Shown here: in pieces, positions 10,201 to 22,772 of the stretch | Layout of the letters: each line of letters opens with the position of its first letter | How positions within the stretch are numbered: the first letter of the stretch is position 1 | Origin: Cynocephalus volans | Taxonomy: Eukaryota > Chordata > Mammalia > Dermoptera > Cynocephalidae | DNA length: 64,000 nt | Reading direction: 5' to 3' | NCBI RefSeq assembly: GCF_027409185.1 | Contig: NC_084460.1 | Span: 152,397,569-152,461,568 of the forward strand | Position numbers and translations under genes: made by a program | The notes under the pieces: model-generated | Told to the model about the DNA's origin: nothing | The model's database searches: none | Seen by the model: the letters and a program-made list of their open reading frames with translations, nothing else

Positions 10201-12915
10201 TAAAATGAGAGGCACAGCTCTGAGATGGGGAAGAGTAACAACGTAACAATACGGCTGCATTTCATTGATATGTTTTTATTATGCTTAATAACTTCGAATA
10301 TGTTACATGAATTTTTATGTATCAATTAATATTGATTGTTATAGGATTGACAAAAGCAAAAAGCAACTGATGTCAATTGCAGCTGCTTTGTATTTGCTTT
10401 TTTTGTTTTGTTTTGTTTTGTTTTTTGTAAAAATGACAGAGCTCTATTACTGAGGTCAGAAAACCATGGCTATGAAAATAATATTTTAATCATTTATCTT
10501 TATTGTGTAATCAGTAATAGATAATAGTGAATCTATTTTATGTGAATGAAAATAAAGATGTTAGTTAAAATTAATAAAACACACACATATATGAATAGAG
10601 AGAAAGAGAGTGCGCAAATGCCTTGCAATTAAATTTCAGCTCTAAATTTTATTCCCTTAATATCCCATGTCACTTGATCAAAGTCACTGGTTCTGGTTAT
10701 CGAGTTAGAAGCAAGAAGAATGCTCCCTTCCAAACAAAAATTTATAGAATGTCAGAAAAATGTCCAAATCATCTATTTTATATTGATGTGCTTTTTTAAA
10801 ACTTTCTTCTTCAAATCAAGGACATTTTTTTCCAGATTTCAGGAGCAGATGAACTATATTCTAATAGATTCATATGATAAATCTCTAGTGTCTAAGGAGA
10901 CCTAAAGAAACATCTATCTGTCCTGATCTGGATCTCCAGAGGCTATTATATTTCCATTAAAAAAAAAAAAAAAAAAAAAAAAGTCATCTGTGTAGAGCCC
11001 ATGTCAGACTCTAGCTTGTCAGTTCTTTCAAGAACATTAGAATACTTCTTCAGTTTTGCTCCAGTGTATATCTTTTATGCCCCATTATAAGCATGAATAT
11101 TCAAAGCATCCAGGGAAATGCCAGAAGGCAAGTGTTTAAACTAGAGACTACTATTATGCCAGACATTTGGAGGTTCCCAATTACTACTGGACCCTATTTC
11201 CATCTGGCAACTGTTGTGTTATGTCATAACACAAGTGCCATTTTGAGACCCAAGTAAGCAGCGTCAATCGAACTGCTAGTTCAAGATGACTTTGTAGTCC
11301 TCGAGGACTGCAAGATGTGGATGATTGCTCCTTAGAGGAATAACTGTTGACAGGGCTGGTAAAACAACCTATGAATGTTGAACTGAGAATGCATCCAACT
11401 GTTCATGCAGACCTGTAACGTGCCATACCACAACCTCAGAAAGGATTACAGCAATTTCCCCATGTCCTATTATTTGCCTCTGACCAAGAATGACAGAGAT
11501 GCACAGACATCACTAGGTGTAGACTGGATATACTTTTCACACATTCTGATCCCTTAACTTCTTTGGGTTAAGAAAAATCATCATACTGAGGCATGAAACT
11601 CTTAAAACTGTTACATCTTGAGCATATATCAGTTTCCTTTGTTGCAAAATTAATGACTAAAAACAACTCTAGTAATACCTAAAATGAAGGAAGAATATGC
11701 CAATAGTTCACCATTTTACTTCTGCTTAGCCTTCTACTCCCAAGGCTGGTAGTGTGTACAATGACTGATTAGAACTCACAACAAATAAAAAAAATTTTTA
11801 AATCAATCTGACCCTTTAGGAATTTACGTAAATAGAACCACCTAATAGCATGCCTTACATAGCTTTAATTGTGGAAAAAACGTTTACACATTGATCTCAA
11901 AAATAATACACTTAAAAAAAAAAAAGAACAATTTATTCCTCTGCCAATAATTTTCTCCCTGGTAGAAATCGCTATAGCATTTACAAAAGGGAAATTATGA
12001 TACAATTGACAAAGAGGATTAATATACACATGAGCAATGGAATCAGTCACTACCTAACAGCAAAATCTCATTCTGTTGTGACTTAAATATGAATAACACT
12101 ATAAGATGCTCATCAAATTTGCTCAAACATCACAACATACACTTTAATTTAGAGATTTAAATTTTAGCAGTTAGATAACACAGTCAACATAGGAACAAGC
12201 TTTTATTTTTCTCCCTACCCTAAATATTGTGTCACCTGTCTCCTTTATTTTTCATTTGCTACTGACTTCTTTGTTAGCCAGCAACAAGCTACCCTTATTC
12301 ACCACCTATATCTCTCATTGCCTTCTACTTCTAGTACACTTTGTCTTCTCTGTTTCCCAGATCACTTTGCTATTCTTGGATTTACCACCTTCTTTGTGCC
12401 TTCTTCCATTTTATCCACCTGACTCCTTGCTAAATTCATTCAATTTTTCTCATTTTTATTCCCAAATTTCAAATAAATATCCAACTCTACATGTGAACAA
12501 CATTTGAATTGGCAAAAGAAGAAACACTTTAAAAAGAATTGCTATCTAGTAGAGATTTTATTCTGTACAAATATGAGGACCTCTCTGCTAAGGAGAAATG
12601 CATGTGTTATGCTCTCTAATATATTTTCTGCCATCCAGCCTATTAAACTTAGGCTTTGTACCTAAATTTATCTAAATAAAGTTTTTGACTGTTGTTTTTG
12701 CTTATTCATTTTTAATATTTTTTGGCCCCTCCTGTTAATTCAGCATCTTAAACAAAATGGACAAGTAATGTTTTCTAACTATTAAAATCCTAAGGAAATT
12801 TAGTATTTGAATGGAGAAGACCTAATCTCCAGTAAGATGAGGTAATAAATAAGAAGAATTGCATGCAATACCCCGACATCATCATGGAGTGATTGAAATG
12901 TTATGTTTCTACTCT
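10201..12915. other. Intergenic, with A-tract and (TTTTG)n
   Basis: No gene recognised. It contains a (TTTTG)n stretch at about 10401-10428, an uninterrupted A tract at 10959-10982 that could be the tail of an unidentified retroposon, and a less AT-rich block at 11000-11560 that I could not assign. ctcgaggac-type self-complementary words occur near 11300. Confidence 0.5.
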
Positions 12916-13072
12916 TTTTTTTCTTGACCGGTAAGGGGACCTCAACCCTCCGCACAGTGTGATCTGCACCACGCTCAGCCAGTGAGCTCACGGGCCTTCC
13001 CTATATAGGATCCGAACCTGCGGCCTCGGCGCTATCAGTGCCGCACTCTCCCAAGTGAGCCAGAGGGCCGGC
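12916..13072 (-). repeat. tRNA-derived dimeric SINE, CYN (colugo)-like, minus strand
   Basis: Read on the minus strand it has an A box (complement of about 13050-13062), a B box ggttcggatcc (complement of 13008-13018), the tatatagg link, a second tRNA-like unit beginning ctcactggctgagcg, and a short A tail (T run on the plus strand at 12913-12922). A perfect 8-bp duplication, tctactct, lies at 12908-12915 and 13073-13080. The structure and words match the tRNA-Ile-related CYN SINEs I recall from colugos. They do not look like Alu, horse ERE or carnivore SINEs. This is the main clue to the host lineage. Confidence 0.7.
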
Positions 13073-13080
13073 TCTACTCT

Positions 13081-14589
13081 ATCTTTATTCTTAACTATAG
13101 TTCAAAACTAAAGTGAAGACCAGTTCTGCACTATTGGTTGGTCAACGTTAGTTTTGGTGAATATAATGATTAATATTCATACTAAGTTTATTATAAAACT
13201 CACTTTTTCAGCAGCTTTTATGTAAGAATACATGTTCAATTTTATTTATATTTAAATACACTTGAAAATAAAAAAAACAGATTAAAAGTGTGAAATATAG
13301 GAACTTAATATAGAAATTATTTTTACTCATTTTCAAAAGGAACCATAATTCTCATGTCGACTAATCCCTTGTGTAAAAATAAAAATTTGCGGCAAATATC
13401 CATCTGATCCAAATGTCCATCTGATTAGCAAATATCCATCTGCTAATTTGAGAGAAAGACTGAATCACACACATTTGAAAATCCAAGGTCCTGGTAGAAA
13501 TAGAAAACATCATTTCCAAAAAAATAAATAAATAAATTCTTAAATGTCTTCTTCTATGTTACCTTTTAAGAATGTTCCTCTTTTCTCTGATATCCTATTT
13601 TGACACAACTTAGTAAGCAAACAGGCTACGCGTACTAAGTAACTTTATTAGAAAGTGATTACAGTGTAAATATATTGGCCCTCCCTCATACCTTCATATA
13701 TGTGGATCATGCTATAACATCTCTGTTTAGAAATCCATTTTTATGAACATTTATTAAATATTTAATTGCCGATGATTATAACTTTGTGATATATTTAATA
13801 ATTAATACTGAGAAGACTTTGCTTAATCACTGCTCAAGTATTCAATTGGTAAATTATAGTACACATTTATATAAATAATGCATTCGTCAAAAATGCTTTC
13901 CTCTAACTTTATAAGCTCAGTATTATTGTGTATGCTTCTAATAGATATGATGTACTTATTTACAGTAACATAACTTACAGTATACTCTTTAATGTTTTAC
14001 TTATAATGTGCAGTACGTTCATAATAACTATGATCTTCAAATACGTGCAATTAAAATAAATTTAAATATGTTCATATTATCGTTTTTTAATAAGAAATAA
14101 ATTTTCTATAATTACCTGGTACATATAATAGAACATGAAACTAAAAACATAAATTGTAATCATTTCCTTGCTTGTAAAAATTTAGTTGCTCATGAGAGCA
14201 CTAATTTATTATGACCATAACCATATTATCTAAAAGACAAACAGAACTTCATTAAAGAAAATTCTTTTATTGTCTAAATGTAGGAAAATGTATTCCTCTA
14301 AGGTTGTCAGAATGGGCTTGGAATGGACATAAATTTTGGAGCCAGGGGGAATCCTTTTAAGTCTTGTATTTTCTAATTACATAAAGGGTAACTTCAGGTC
14401 ATATCAACCTCAAAAAAAAAAAAAAAAAAAAAGAGGGTCAAAATATGTAGTGTAGATTATTATGAGAATTATGTGGAAAAAAAAAATCATCAAGGACCAG
14501 ACAGTATCTAGCTAATAGGCTGTCTCCAAGAATATTAGCAATTTTTTCTTCCTGTCACAACTGCAAATAATCACCTGTAAATATAGATA
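13081..14589. other. Intergenic, nothing recognised
   Basis: Very AT-rich. An (AAAT)n stretch lies near 13519-13536 and an A tract near 14411-14432. No supported gene or repeat family. Confidence 0.5.
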
Positions 14590-17310
14590 TTTTCTGCCAC
14601 ACCTTTTAAAAATTGTGGCAAGTATACATAATATATAAATTACCAATTCAACCATTTTAAGTGCACACTTCATCAGCATTAAGCATATTGACATTATTGT
14701 GCAATCATGACCACTCTCAATCTCCAAAACTTGCTCATCACCTCAAACTGCAACTGTAGCCATTAAACAATAATATCTCTCCCCACAACCCCAAGTTACC
14801 ACTATTCTGTTTTCTTTCTCTGAATTTGATTATTCTATATACCTTATATAAGTGGAATCATAAACATTTGTTCTTTTGTGTGTGGAATATTTCACTTAGT
14901 ATAATGTTTTAAAGGTTCATCCATATGGTAGTATATATAGAATTTCATTCTTTTTACGGGCTGAATAATATCCTATTGTATGTATACACCATATTTTGTT
15001 TATCCATTCATTTGTCAGTGGACATTTGGGTTGTTTTCACCTTTTGGGTATTGTGAATAATGCTGCTATGAACATGGGTAGGCAAACTTTTCTTGGAGTT
15101 CCCTGATTTCAATTCCCTGGCATATTGACTTAGAAGTGGAATTGCTGGATCATGTGGTAATTCTATATGTAATATTTTGAAGAGCCACCATACTGTTTTC
15201 ACAGCAGTTCCACCACTTAAAATTTCCACCATCAATGTAATAAATGTTGCAGTTTCTTGATATTCTTAGCAACATCTGTTGTTATCTTTTTTTTTTATAG
15301 TAGCTATCCCGATTTATGAAGCGGTATCTCATTGTGATTTTGATTTGCATTTTCCTAATGACTAGTAATATTAATTAGTGATGTTAATCTTTTCACCTGT
15401 CTATTTAAGTTCTGTCCCATTTTTTAACTCAATTGTTTGTTTGGGTTGTTGAGTTGTAGAAGTTTTTTATATTTTCTGAATATTAATCCCTTGTTGGATT
15501 TATTATTTGAATGTATCACCTTCCATTTTGAGAGTTGCCTTTTCACTCTGTTTATGGTGTCATTGGTATACAAAAGTTTTTCATTTTAATGAAGTCTGTT
15601 TTATCCATTTTTTTGTTGTTGTTGACTGTGCTTTTGATGTCATATACAAGAAATCACTGACAAATTTCATATCATGAGGATTTTACCCTATGTTTGCTTC
15701 TAATAGTTGTATAGTTTTAGCTCTTACATTTAGTTCTTTGATCCATTTTGAGTTAATTTTTGTTTACAGTGTAAGGTAAGGATTTTATTCTTTTGGATAT
15801 CTGGTTTTTCCAACACTACTTGTTGAAAAGACTGTTCTTTCCACATTGAATTGTTTTGCTGTTGTCAAAGATTATTTGACATACATGCAAGAGTTTACTT
15901 TGGGACTCTCTATTTTATTGTTCTATATGTTTATCTTTATGCCAGTATCACACTGTTTTCGGTATTGCAAATTTTAAGTAAATTTTAGGATTAGGACATG
16001 TGAGTCTTTCAACTTTTTTCTTCTTTAAGATTGTTATAGCTATTTGCAGTCTTTTGAGAATCCATATGAATTTTTTGATTGTTTTTTCTATTTCAGCAGT
16101 ATTGACATTTTAATAATGCTAATTCTTTCAGTCCATGAACATGGTATGTCTTTCCATTTATTTACCTTGTTTAATTTATTTTGGCAACACTTTGTGGCTT
16201 TTAGTGCACTGGTTCTTCACCTTCTTGGCTAAATTTATCCCTAAGCATTTTATTTTATTTTATGTTTTGATGCTATTACAAATGAAAGTTTTCTGTTAAT
16301 CTCTTTTGGATTTTTCATTGTTAAGGTATAGAAATGAAACTAAGTTTTACATATTCACTTTGTGTCTGGCTACTTTGCTGAATTCATTTGTTAGTTGTAA
16401 CAGGTTTTTATTTGTGAAATCTTTAGGGCTGCCTACAAATAAGATTATATCAACTGCCAGCCTAGATAATTTTGCTTCTTCCTTTTCAATTTGGATGCCT
16501 TTGACATTTTAATTTTTTTCTTGTTTAATTGATCTGGCTAGAACTGCCAATAAATACTCTATTATACAGAGTGGTGAAAGCAGACATCCCTGTCTTATTC
16601 CTGATCATACAGGAAAAGCTTTTAGTCTTTCACCAGTGATCATAACGTTAGCTGTGGGGTGGTTATGGTGGTTGTTATTGTTTTAATTAGATATGGCCTT
16701 TATAATGTTGAGGAAGTTTTCTTCTATTCCTTTTTGTTTGAGCATTTTTATTATGAAAGAGTGTTGAATTTTACCAGATGCTTTTTCTGCATCAACTGAG
16801 ATGGTCACATGTTTGTTTTTGTTATTGTTTTTGTTTTTTTCTTTTATTTTGTTAACATGGTATATTACATTGATTGATTTTTGTTTGTTGAAATGTTCTG
16901 GCATTCCAGGGTTAAATCCCATTTGGCTGTGGTGTACCATTTTTTTCACATTCTGTTGAATTTGGTTTGTTAATATTTTGTTGAGGATTTTTGCATCAAT
17001 ATTCATAAGGGATATTGGTCTGTACTTGTGTTTGTTTGTTTATTTGGTGTCTTTATCTTTCTTTTGTACCAGTGTAATTCCAGCCTCACAGAATAAATTT
17101 GAAAGTATTCCCTTTTCTTTAATTTTTTGGAAGATTTAGAGAAGATTGTTATTAATTCTTCCTCAAATGTTTGGTCAAATTCACCACTGAAACTATCTGG
17201 TCTAGAGCTCTTTGTAAGGAAAATTTTTATTACTGGTTAAATCTAGTTACTAGCTATAGGTCTATTCAGATTTTCTATTTCTTTCATTGACTTTTATGAA
17301 TAATTTTTGT
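14590..17310 (-). mobile_element. Old L1M, minus strand, RT domain to 3' end
   Basis: On the plus strand the order is the complement of an L1 3' end: the 3' UTR block near 14630-14880, the complement of the C-terminal ORF2 block at 14880-15240 (ttcatccatatggtag, tgaataatatcctattg, tttgtcagtggacatttggg), and the RT core to about 17010, where a minus-strand frame at 16683-17006 retains an RT-like core segment. Stops and frameshifts are frequent. It is 5'-truncated near 17310. Confidence 0.85.
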
Positions 17311-19739
17311 TCAAGTAATAAACAAAGTGAGCTATGAATTCAGGGAAGACAACGCTTGATTCTGCAAAATTTTCCCTCTGCTTTATGTACTTTTGTATTA
17401 GAAAGAACCAGAGAAATAGAATATATTTTTATGTGTCTTTGCTATGACAGGAACTATTATAAATTTTAGATGAAATATTTAATTTAGGACCCTATATTTA
17501 TTATTCCTTTATCCTATATTATATTTATCCTTTATCATTATGTCTTATGCTCATCTAAATCTACCCCATATTAGATATGTGTCTTTGAAATCATGTAATT
17601 CTTTGAGTATCATTGTTTTCAAATAGGAATAACTATTTTCACCAGACCTGATAATTTTACAGGTTTAATAACAGAGTATATTTCAAAGCCTCTAGCACAG
17701 TTATCAATAGTAATATGTACACAACAAATTTAGTTACAGCCCTTTTCTCCTGTTTTCTCTATATCTTAAAAGTAAAGAATAAAATGAGGAAAATAAAATT
17801 AAAGCCAAAAAGCAAATAAGAGGTGAGTGAAAACTTTATCTATTATTTTCAGTCTATCTCACCTAAATATGTAATAAGTAACTCTAACAAGAATTAAACA
17901 CTCAAGTAAAAAAAACTACGATTTTAAATTTAGCATTTTTATTCCTCAATATCTTTTTTCATATACATTAAAGCATATGCATTTTTTAAGGTTTCATGTT
18001 TTTTGAATAGGTAAATATGTAAATTAATAGATATCTTAAATGATTCCTTTATGATAAGAAACTTTAAATACATAAGCATTTAAAATATTTTTATTGAAGT
18101 TCATTTAGAAATGGTCAATCATGAATTCTGCTGAAATTCTTTTTTTGTCATAACACTTGAGTCTTAATTTTTTTCTAACTAAATAATTTCAAAATGCTGA
18201 AGAACAAGTTTATTTTAGCTACTTGGTCTTTTGATTTACTCTGCAGTTGGGTATTAAACTGAAATCTTAGAAAGGTGGACAGTTTATGAGAGCACTTTCA
18301 TTTTCAGGGCAAAAGGAAACAAATTGTATTTAAAGGACATACAAAACATAATCATAGTATAAAACTGTCATGGAGAGTAAATAAAAATAAATTATATAAT
18401 TGTAAGGAAAGGGATAAAATTATAATATATAAAGAAATGATATTAACTTGAAGAATTGTGGAAATAGAGGTTACCTTAAGAGGCTTAAATCAAATCAGTA
18501 GATGAATTTAATATTGTTAAATGCTGGTTACAGAATAAAGGAGTCATAAGGGACATTTGCAATGTTATTCACAACAGTGAATAGAATTTACTGTCTCAAC
18601 ACATGCTGAAACTATGTAAGGTAAGGTCTTCATCATCTCTTTGGCTATGATTTTTTTTTTTTTTTTTCTCTCTATGTTCTTAAGAGACTCCTGTACCACT
18701 ATCTTCAAAATAGGAGCTATTCAGATACTTTTCAGCCATCATTACAAATGAGACTCAGGTATAAGATTGATTAATTTTATTTGCAGTTTATATAAGCATC
18801 TCATTCTTGTCAACCTCATCAAGTTTCATCATTAAAATATTTGATCTTTTCAAGTGAAATTCGTAACTTGTGATAAAGGCTTTTAGAATAAGGAAGAAGG
18901 TGAATTTAACATCATTAGTAGCAGAATGTTGGCCTTTTAGTGTATATTTACTAATTGATTGTTATAAATACATATCTATTTCTGTCATAAATGGTTATGC
19001 ATATCTGTTATGAAATAATTTATAAGATTTATTCATATATGTCATAAAATAATTTATTTTGTCTGTATGGCTAGAATTATTAAATAGCAATGTTACAAAA
19101 CATTTTTGATAGTGTAACTCTGATGTCAGACATCCCACATTCAATGCCCTTAACAACATTTGCAAATTCTTAAGATTATGTGTATTTTTTTCATGCGTCT
19201 CTCTGGTCTTATTGGTTAGACTTTCATTTTCCACTTTATGTGTTGTAGTTACTTCAGACATCCCCCTATTCTCACACTACACATTTTGACTTTCATGAAA
19301 TATTTTATACACTATTCATTAGGACTGTGTTTATTTAGGTCCAAAAAAGTAACATGATTTATGTATTACACAAGTACTATTATGAGACTGTCTCCATATT
19401 TTAAGTAGAAGGACAAAGGCTAAAATGACACCCTGCCCTCCATTTTTCCTTCTCTTCTTAAAAAGTCCCCACAGTATGGTAAACCAATAAGAGAAATAAA
19501 ATATTTATTCTAGCAGAAGTATGAGGCATTGAATTCCTTTATTTTTGAATTTAACTCTCTAATCAATAAAACTTACCATGGTTTTAAGTTTATTAAATAT
19601 TTATCATTAATTAATGGTAAATATGTCTTTTTCTATGCCTTGTACAGATTTCACTTAACATTGTGGAATTTTTGTTTTCAGGCAATTATAGAAAACTAAT
19701 GGCAATAGTTCATCTTGGTAGGTTTTAAGACAATTCTTA
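17311..19739. other. Intergenic, nothing recognised
   Basis: AT-rich. A T tract lies at about 18651-18667. No coding or repeat signal I can support. Confidence 0.5.
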
Positions 19740-20060
19740 AAGAAAGCACATCCAGAACTCAATTTTCACAAATGTGCCGTGATTTACATGCATCATTGTC
19801 CACAGATATACTATTGCCCTCACCGGAATGCACTCCCTCACTGCCTTTTCTTGGTTTGTATTTGTCCTTTGAATTTTACCTGAAATGTCTCTTCTAGAAT
19901 TTTCTCTCTGATATCCCCCTACTTGAAATTGTCTTTTGCTCTCACTAGATGGTGACCATAAGTAGCAAGGATTGTATCATTTATTTTTTCAACCCAACAT
20001 TTAGTTTAGTACTTATTACATAGTGGACACGCAATAAAGTTGGAAAACAATTGAATTTTT
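19740..20060 (+). mobile_element. L2 LINE 3' end, plus strand
   Basis: Ends with the L2 3' signature: tagatggtgaccataag..gcaaggattgtatcatt, then an acatagtggacacgcaataaagttgg block, the degenerate form of 'agtaggcgctcaataaat'. The upstream ctgcctttt and atttgtccttt blocks also fit. Confidence 0.65.
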
Positions 20061-21435
20061 CAAATTTTATTTATTTCCCTTGCTCTTTGATTCAATTTTC
20101 AATTACAAATTAATTAAAAACTGAGCTAAATGTTGTAGTTGATTAAAAAGATGTCCTAGATATAATTCTTGCTGCGTATAAATTACAGAGTGTGATTAAA
20201 AAGTGAAGAAAAATCAGGAGGAAGATTTCACTGGGAGAAGATAATGGCTTTTCTTACTTTTTGACATGGTAAATATGGCATGCTGTTTTGGGGATCAGAA
20301 ATCTTGCTGCCAGAGTTTTCTTCAAAGTCAGAATCTGAGGTGGCACAATATTCCATTATTTTTTTCTTTTCTGTTTTCAAAATTGAATCTCATTAATGGA
20401 ATTTAGTTATGTTTGGGCATATGTATTTTAAATTGAGCATTTAAAGGCTCCCAGAAAAACATGTATGTACATTTACAGTGTGTCCCTACACGTTCCCTAC
20501 ATTTGGTTAGTGGCTATGACCACAGGTACATCCTCAGAATAATTATTTTTGACATTTGAGAATCATATGTAGCTAAGAACGATTATACATTCAACCACCT
20601 TTATCGTATAATGCTTGTGAAAACACACATATTTAATAAACTATCTCAAAACGAATGACTAAATTCCATGCCCCCATATCCCTACATGAAGGAATAAGAA
20701 ATTAATTTCCTTAGGAGAAAGCTAAACCTCCAAGATATATTTCAAAGTGACTTTTAATTATCATAATTGTTGAGATTCCTTCAATTATGAGTGAATAACA
20801 ATGTTCCTACATTTTCAAAGTCAAATTTGAATGTTTTTAATTTCTCCATACCTCTTTTAAAAAGACAGGAATACTTATTAAAATGTGTAAAATTTAAAGA
20901 CTCTGATCATTACTACCAATCTATTTCACTTGTAAAAATTATTTTTCACACATCCAAGTTTTCTTGTGAAATTCAAATATTTTGAAATAATTCTTTACCA
21001 CGCAAATGCCTGCTAATCATTAATTGTCATCCACAGTGGCAATTGCAATGCTTCTTATTCTTAGTGATACTACTTATGATATCTAGAATTATTGTATCAG
21101 TAAATCCTAATGCAATTCTTTTATGCAAGACTTACAGAACATACGATATTCAGTTCTTCTATAAACAGAATTAATTATATGTTTATCTTAAAATAAGAGT
21201 CTTTTTGTAATAAGACTTGGTGAATTGTAGCTTGTGTTGGGTGTTACCTACATACCTAGTTAGTATTTGAATTATTGTCCTGCTATGTAGACTGTGAAGG
21301 GTAAACATGTACCTCTTTGCTCAATTTTACTTTTATAGAGATCCTTAAAAGGCAAAACAAAAAAAACAAAAAACCAACAACAAAAAAACAGTTATAATTA
21401 GAGTCATAATTAAAATGGTCATTCTCTTCTCATTT
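20061..21435. other. Intergenic, nothing recognised
   Basis: AT-rich sequence, no supported feature. Confidence 0.5.
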
Positions 21436-21640
21436 ATTCATTCTTAAAATATAATGTCCATTAAAATCACCATAGAAGCTTCTGAAAATATAGATGCAGG
21501 CTCCACATCTACAGAGTCTCAAAATCAGTAAAATCAGTGATGAGGTCCAGAGCACTGCATTGTCAACAAATTTGTTGGATGATTTTTGGTGCAGTTTAAC
21601 CTCGGACCACACTGTAAGACTCACTATTTTAGGACGTGAG
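21436..21640 (+). mobile_element. MER5-type hAT-Charlie MITE, plus strand
   Basis: Follows MER5A/B order: tccattaaaatcaccatagaagctt, aatatagatgcaggctccac, ctacagagtctcaaaatcag, aatcagtgatgaggtcc, a ttttggtgcag block. Non-autonomous DNA transposon, degenerate. Confidence 0.7.
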
Positions 21641-22506
21641 ACTCTGGGTTCAGAATTCATAGAAACCTGGGAGAAATTCCTGAGAGACATTACTTCGACT
21701 TTTTTCCTTTCACTGTGTTTCAGTCTTGCACAACATTTATATAAAGACAATTAAAGTTAAATTGATAGTAATCTTTAATTTGAGAAAAATAAAAATGTAG
21801 ATATTCCAAATGAGTATTATGTAAAAGCTGTCAAGCAAAAACTAAGTGGATTATGCATTTTAATAATGGAGATGCTTTTAAGTAAAGAAGAAGAAGAGTT
21901 ATCATCAGATGCAAACATAGTGATGAAAATTACCACTAGAGATAATGACATCATATATATATCAAAATTAAATAAAAGCAACAACAAAATGAGGGACAAT
22001 GGAAAGTCAGTATAAGTAAGAAAAAATAAAAGTAAATGGTAAATATAAATATATTATGAATATTAACAGCTCAAACACTGGGCAAATTGTTATTAAACAT
22101 CTATTGTATGGTGGAAAAATTAAGTTAAAAAATCTATTTAACCCTGTATCCTAGGCTTGACCAAGCCTATAAAAATTATATATGTTGTGACTAACTACAT
22201 TGTTTTCAAGAATAAACTGAACCAACACATTCATAGAAAAGACTGGACACTAGTAAAATGTCTTGGGGCAAGATGATAATGCATTCTCAGTGAGTATAGT
22301 TTAGAAGATCAGAAAAGAGCAATACATAGTTGCAAGCCTTGTGACAGAGGTGAAAGGCAACGTGGTGGTCCTGACCAATTATTTGTGTTTTTGTAGAGTC
22401 AGGTACAATGTAGATAATGACCATAATGATAATTAATCCATTTAATTTTTGTTCTTCTTTGTATTTTGACATGCTTTAGTAATGTGTTGTTTCTGCTAAT
22501 CTGGGG
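21641..22506. other. Intergenic, nothing recognised
   Basis: AT-rich flank of the full-length L1. No supported feature. Confidence 0.5.
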
Positions 22507-22519
22507 GGTTTCTCCTTTA
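22507..22519. repeat. L1 target-site duplication, left copy
   Basis: ggtttctccttta is repeated perfectly at 28973-28985, bracketing the L1 exactly. Confidence 0.9.
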
Positions 22520-22722
22520 TTTTTATTTTTATTTATTTATTTATTATTATTTTTTTTTAAATTTTATTATGTCGATATACATTGTGGCTGATTATTGTTG
22601 CCCATCACCTAAACCTCCCTCCCCCCTCCCTCCCCCCTCCCCTCCAACAATGTCCTTTCTGTTTGCTTGTCGTATCAAATTCAAGTAATTGTGGTTGTTA
22701 TATCTTCTCCCCCCCCCCCCGG

Positions 22723-22759
<37 letters not shown>

Positions 22760-22772
22760 TATATATTAATTT
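22520..22772 (-). other. L1 3' UTR with G-rich tract and (CA)n
   Basis: Downstream of ORF2 on the minus strand lie a (CA)n run (plus-strand TG at about 22727-22755), a run of 10 or more G (plus-strand C at about 22710-22720), a second G-rich polypurine tract (plus-strand ccctccctcccccctcccc at about 22617-22643, a possible G-quadruplex) and the A-rich tail. G-rich polypurine tracts are a general L1 3'-UTR feature. Confidence 0.85.
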
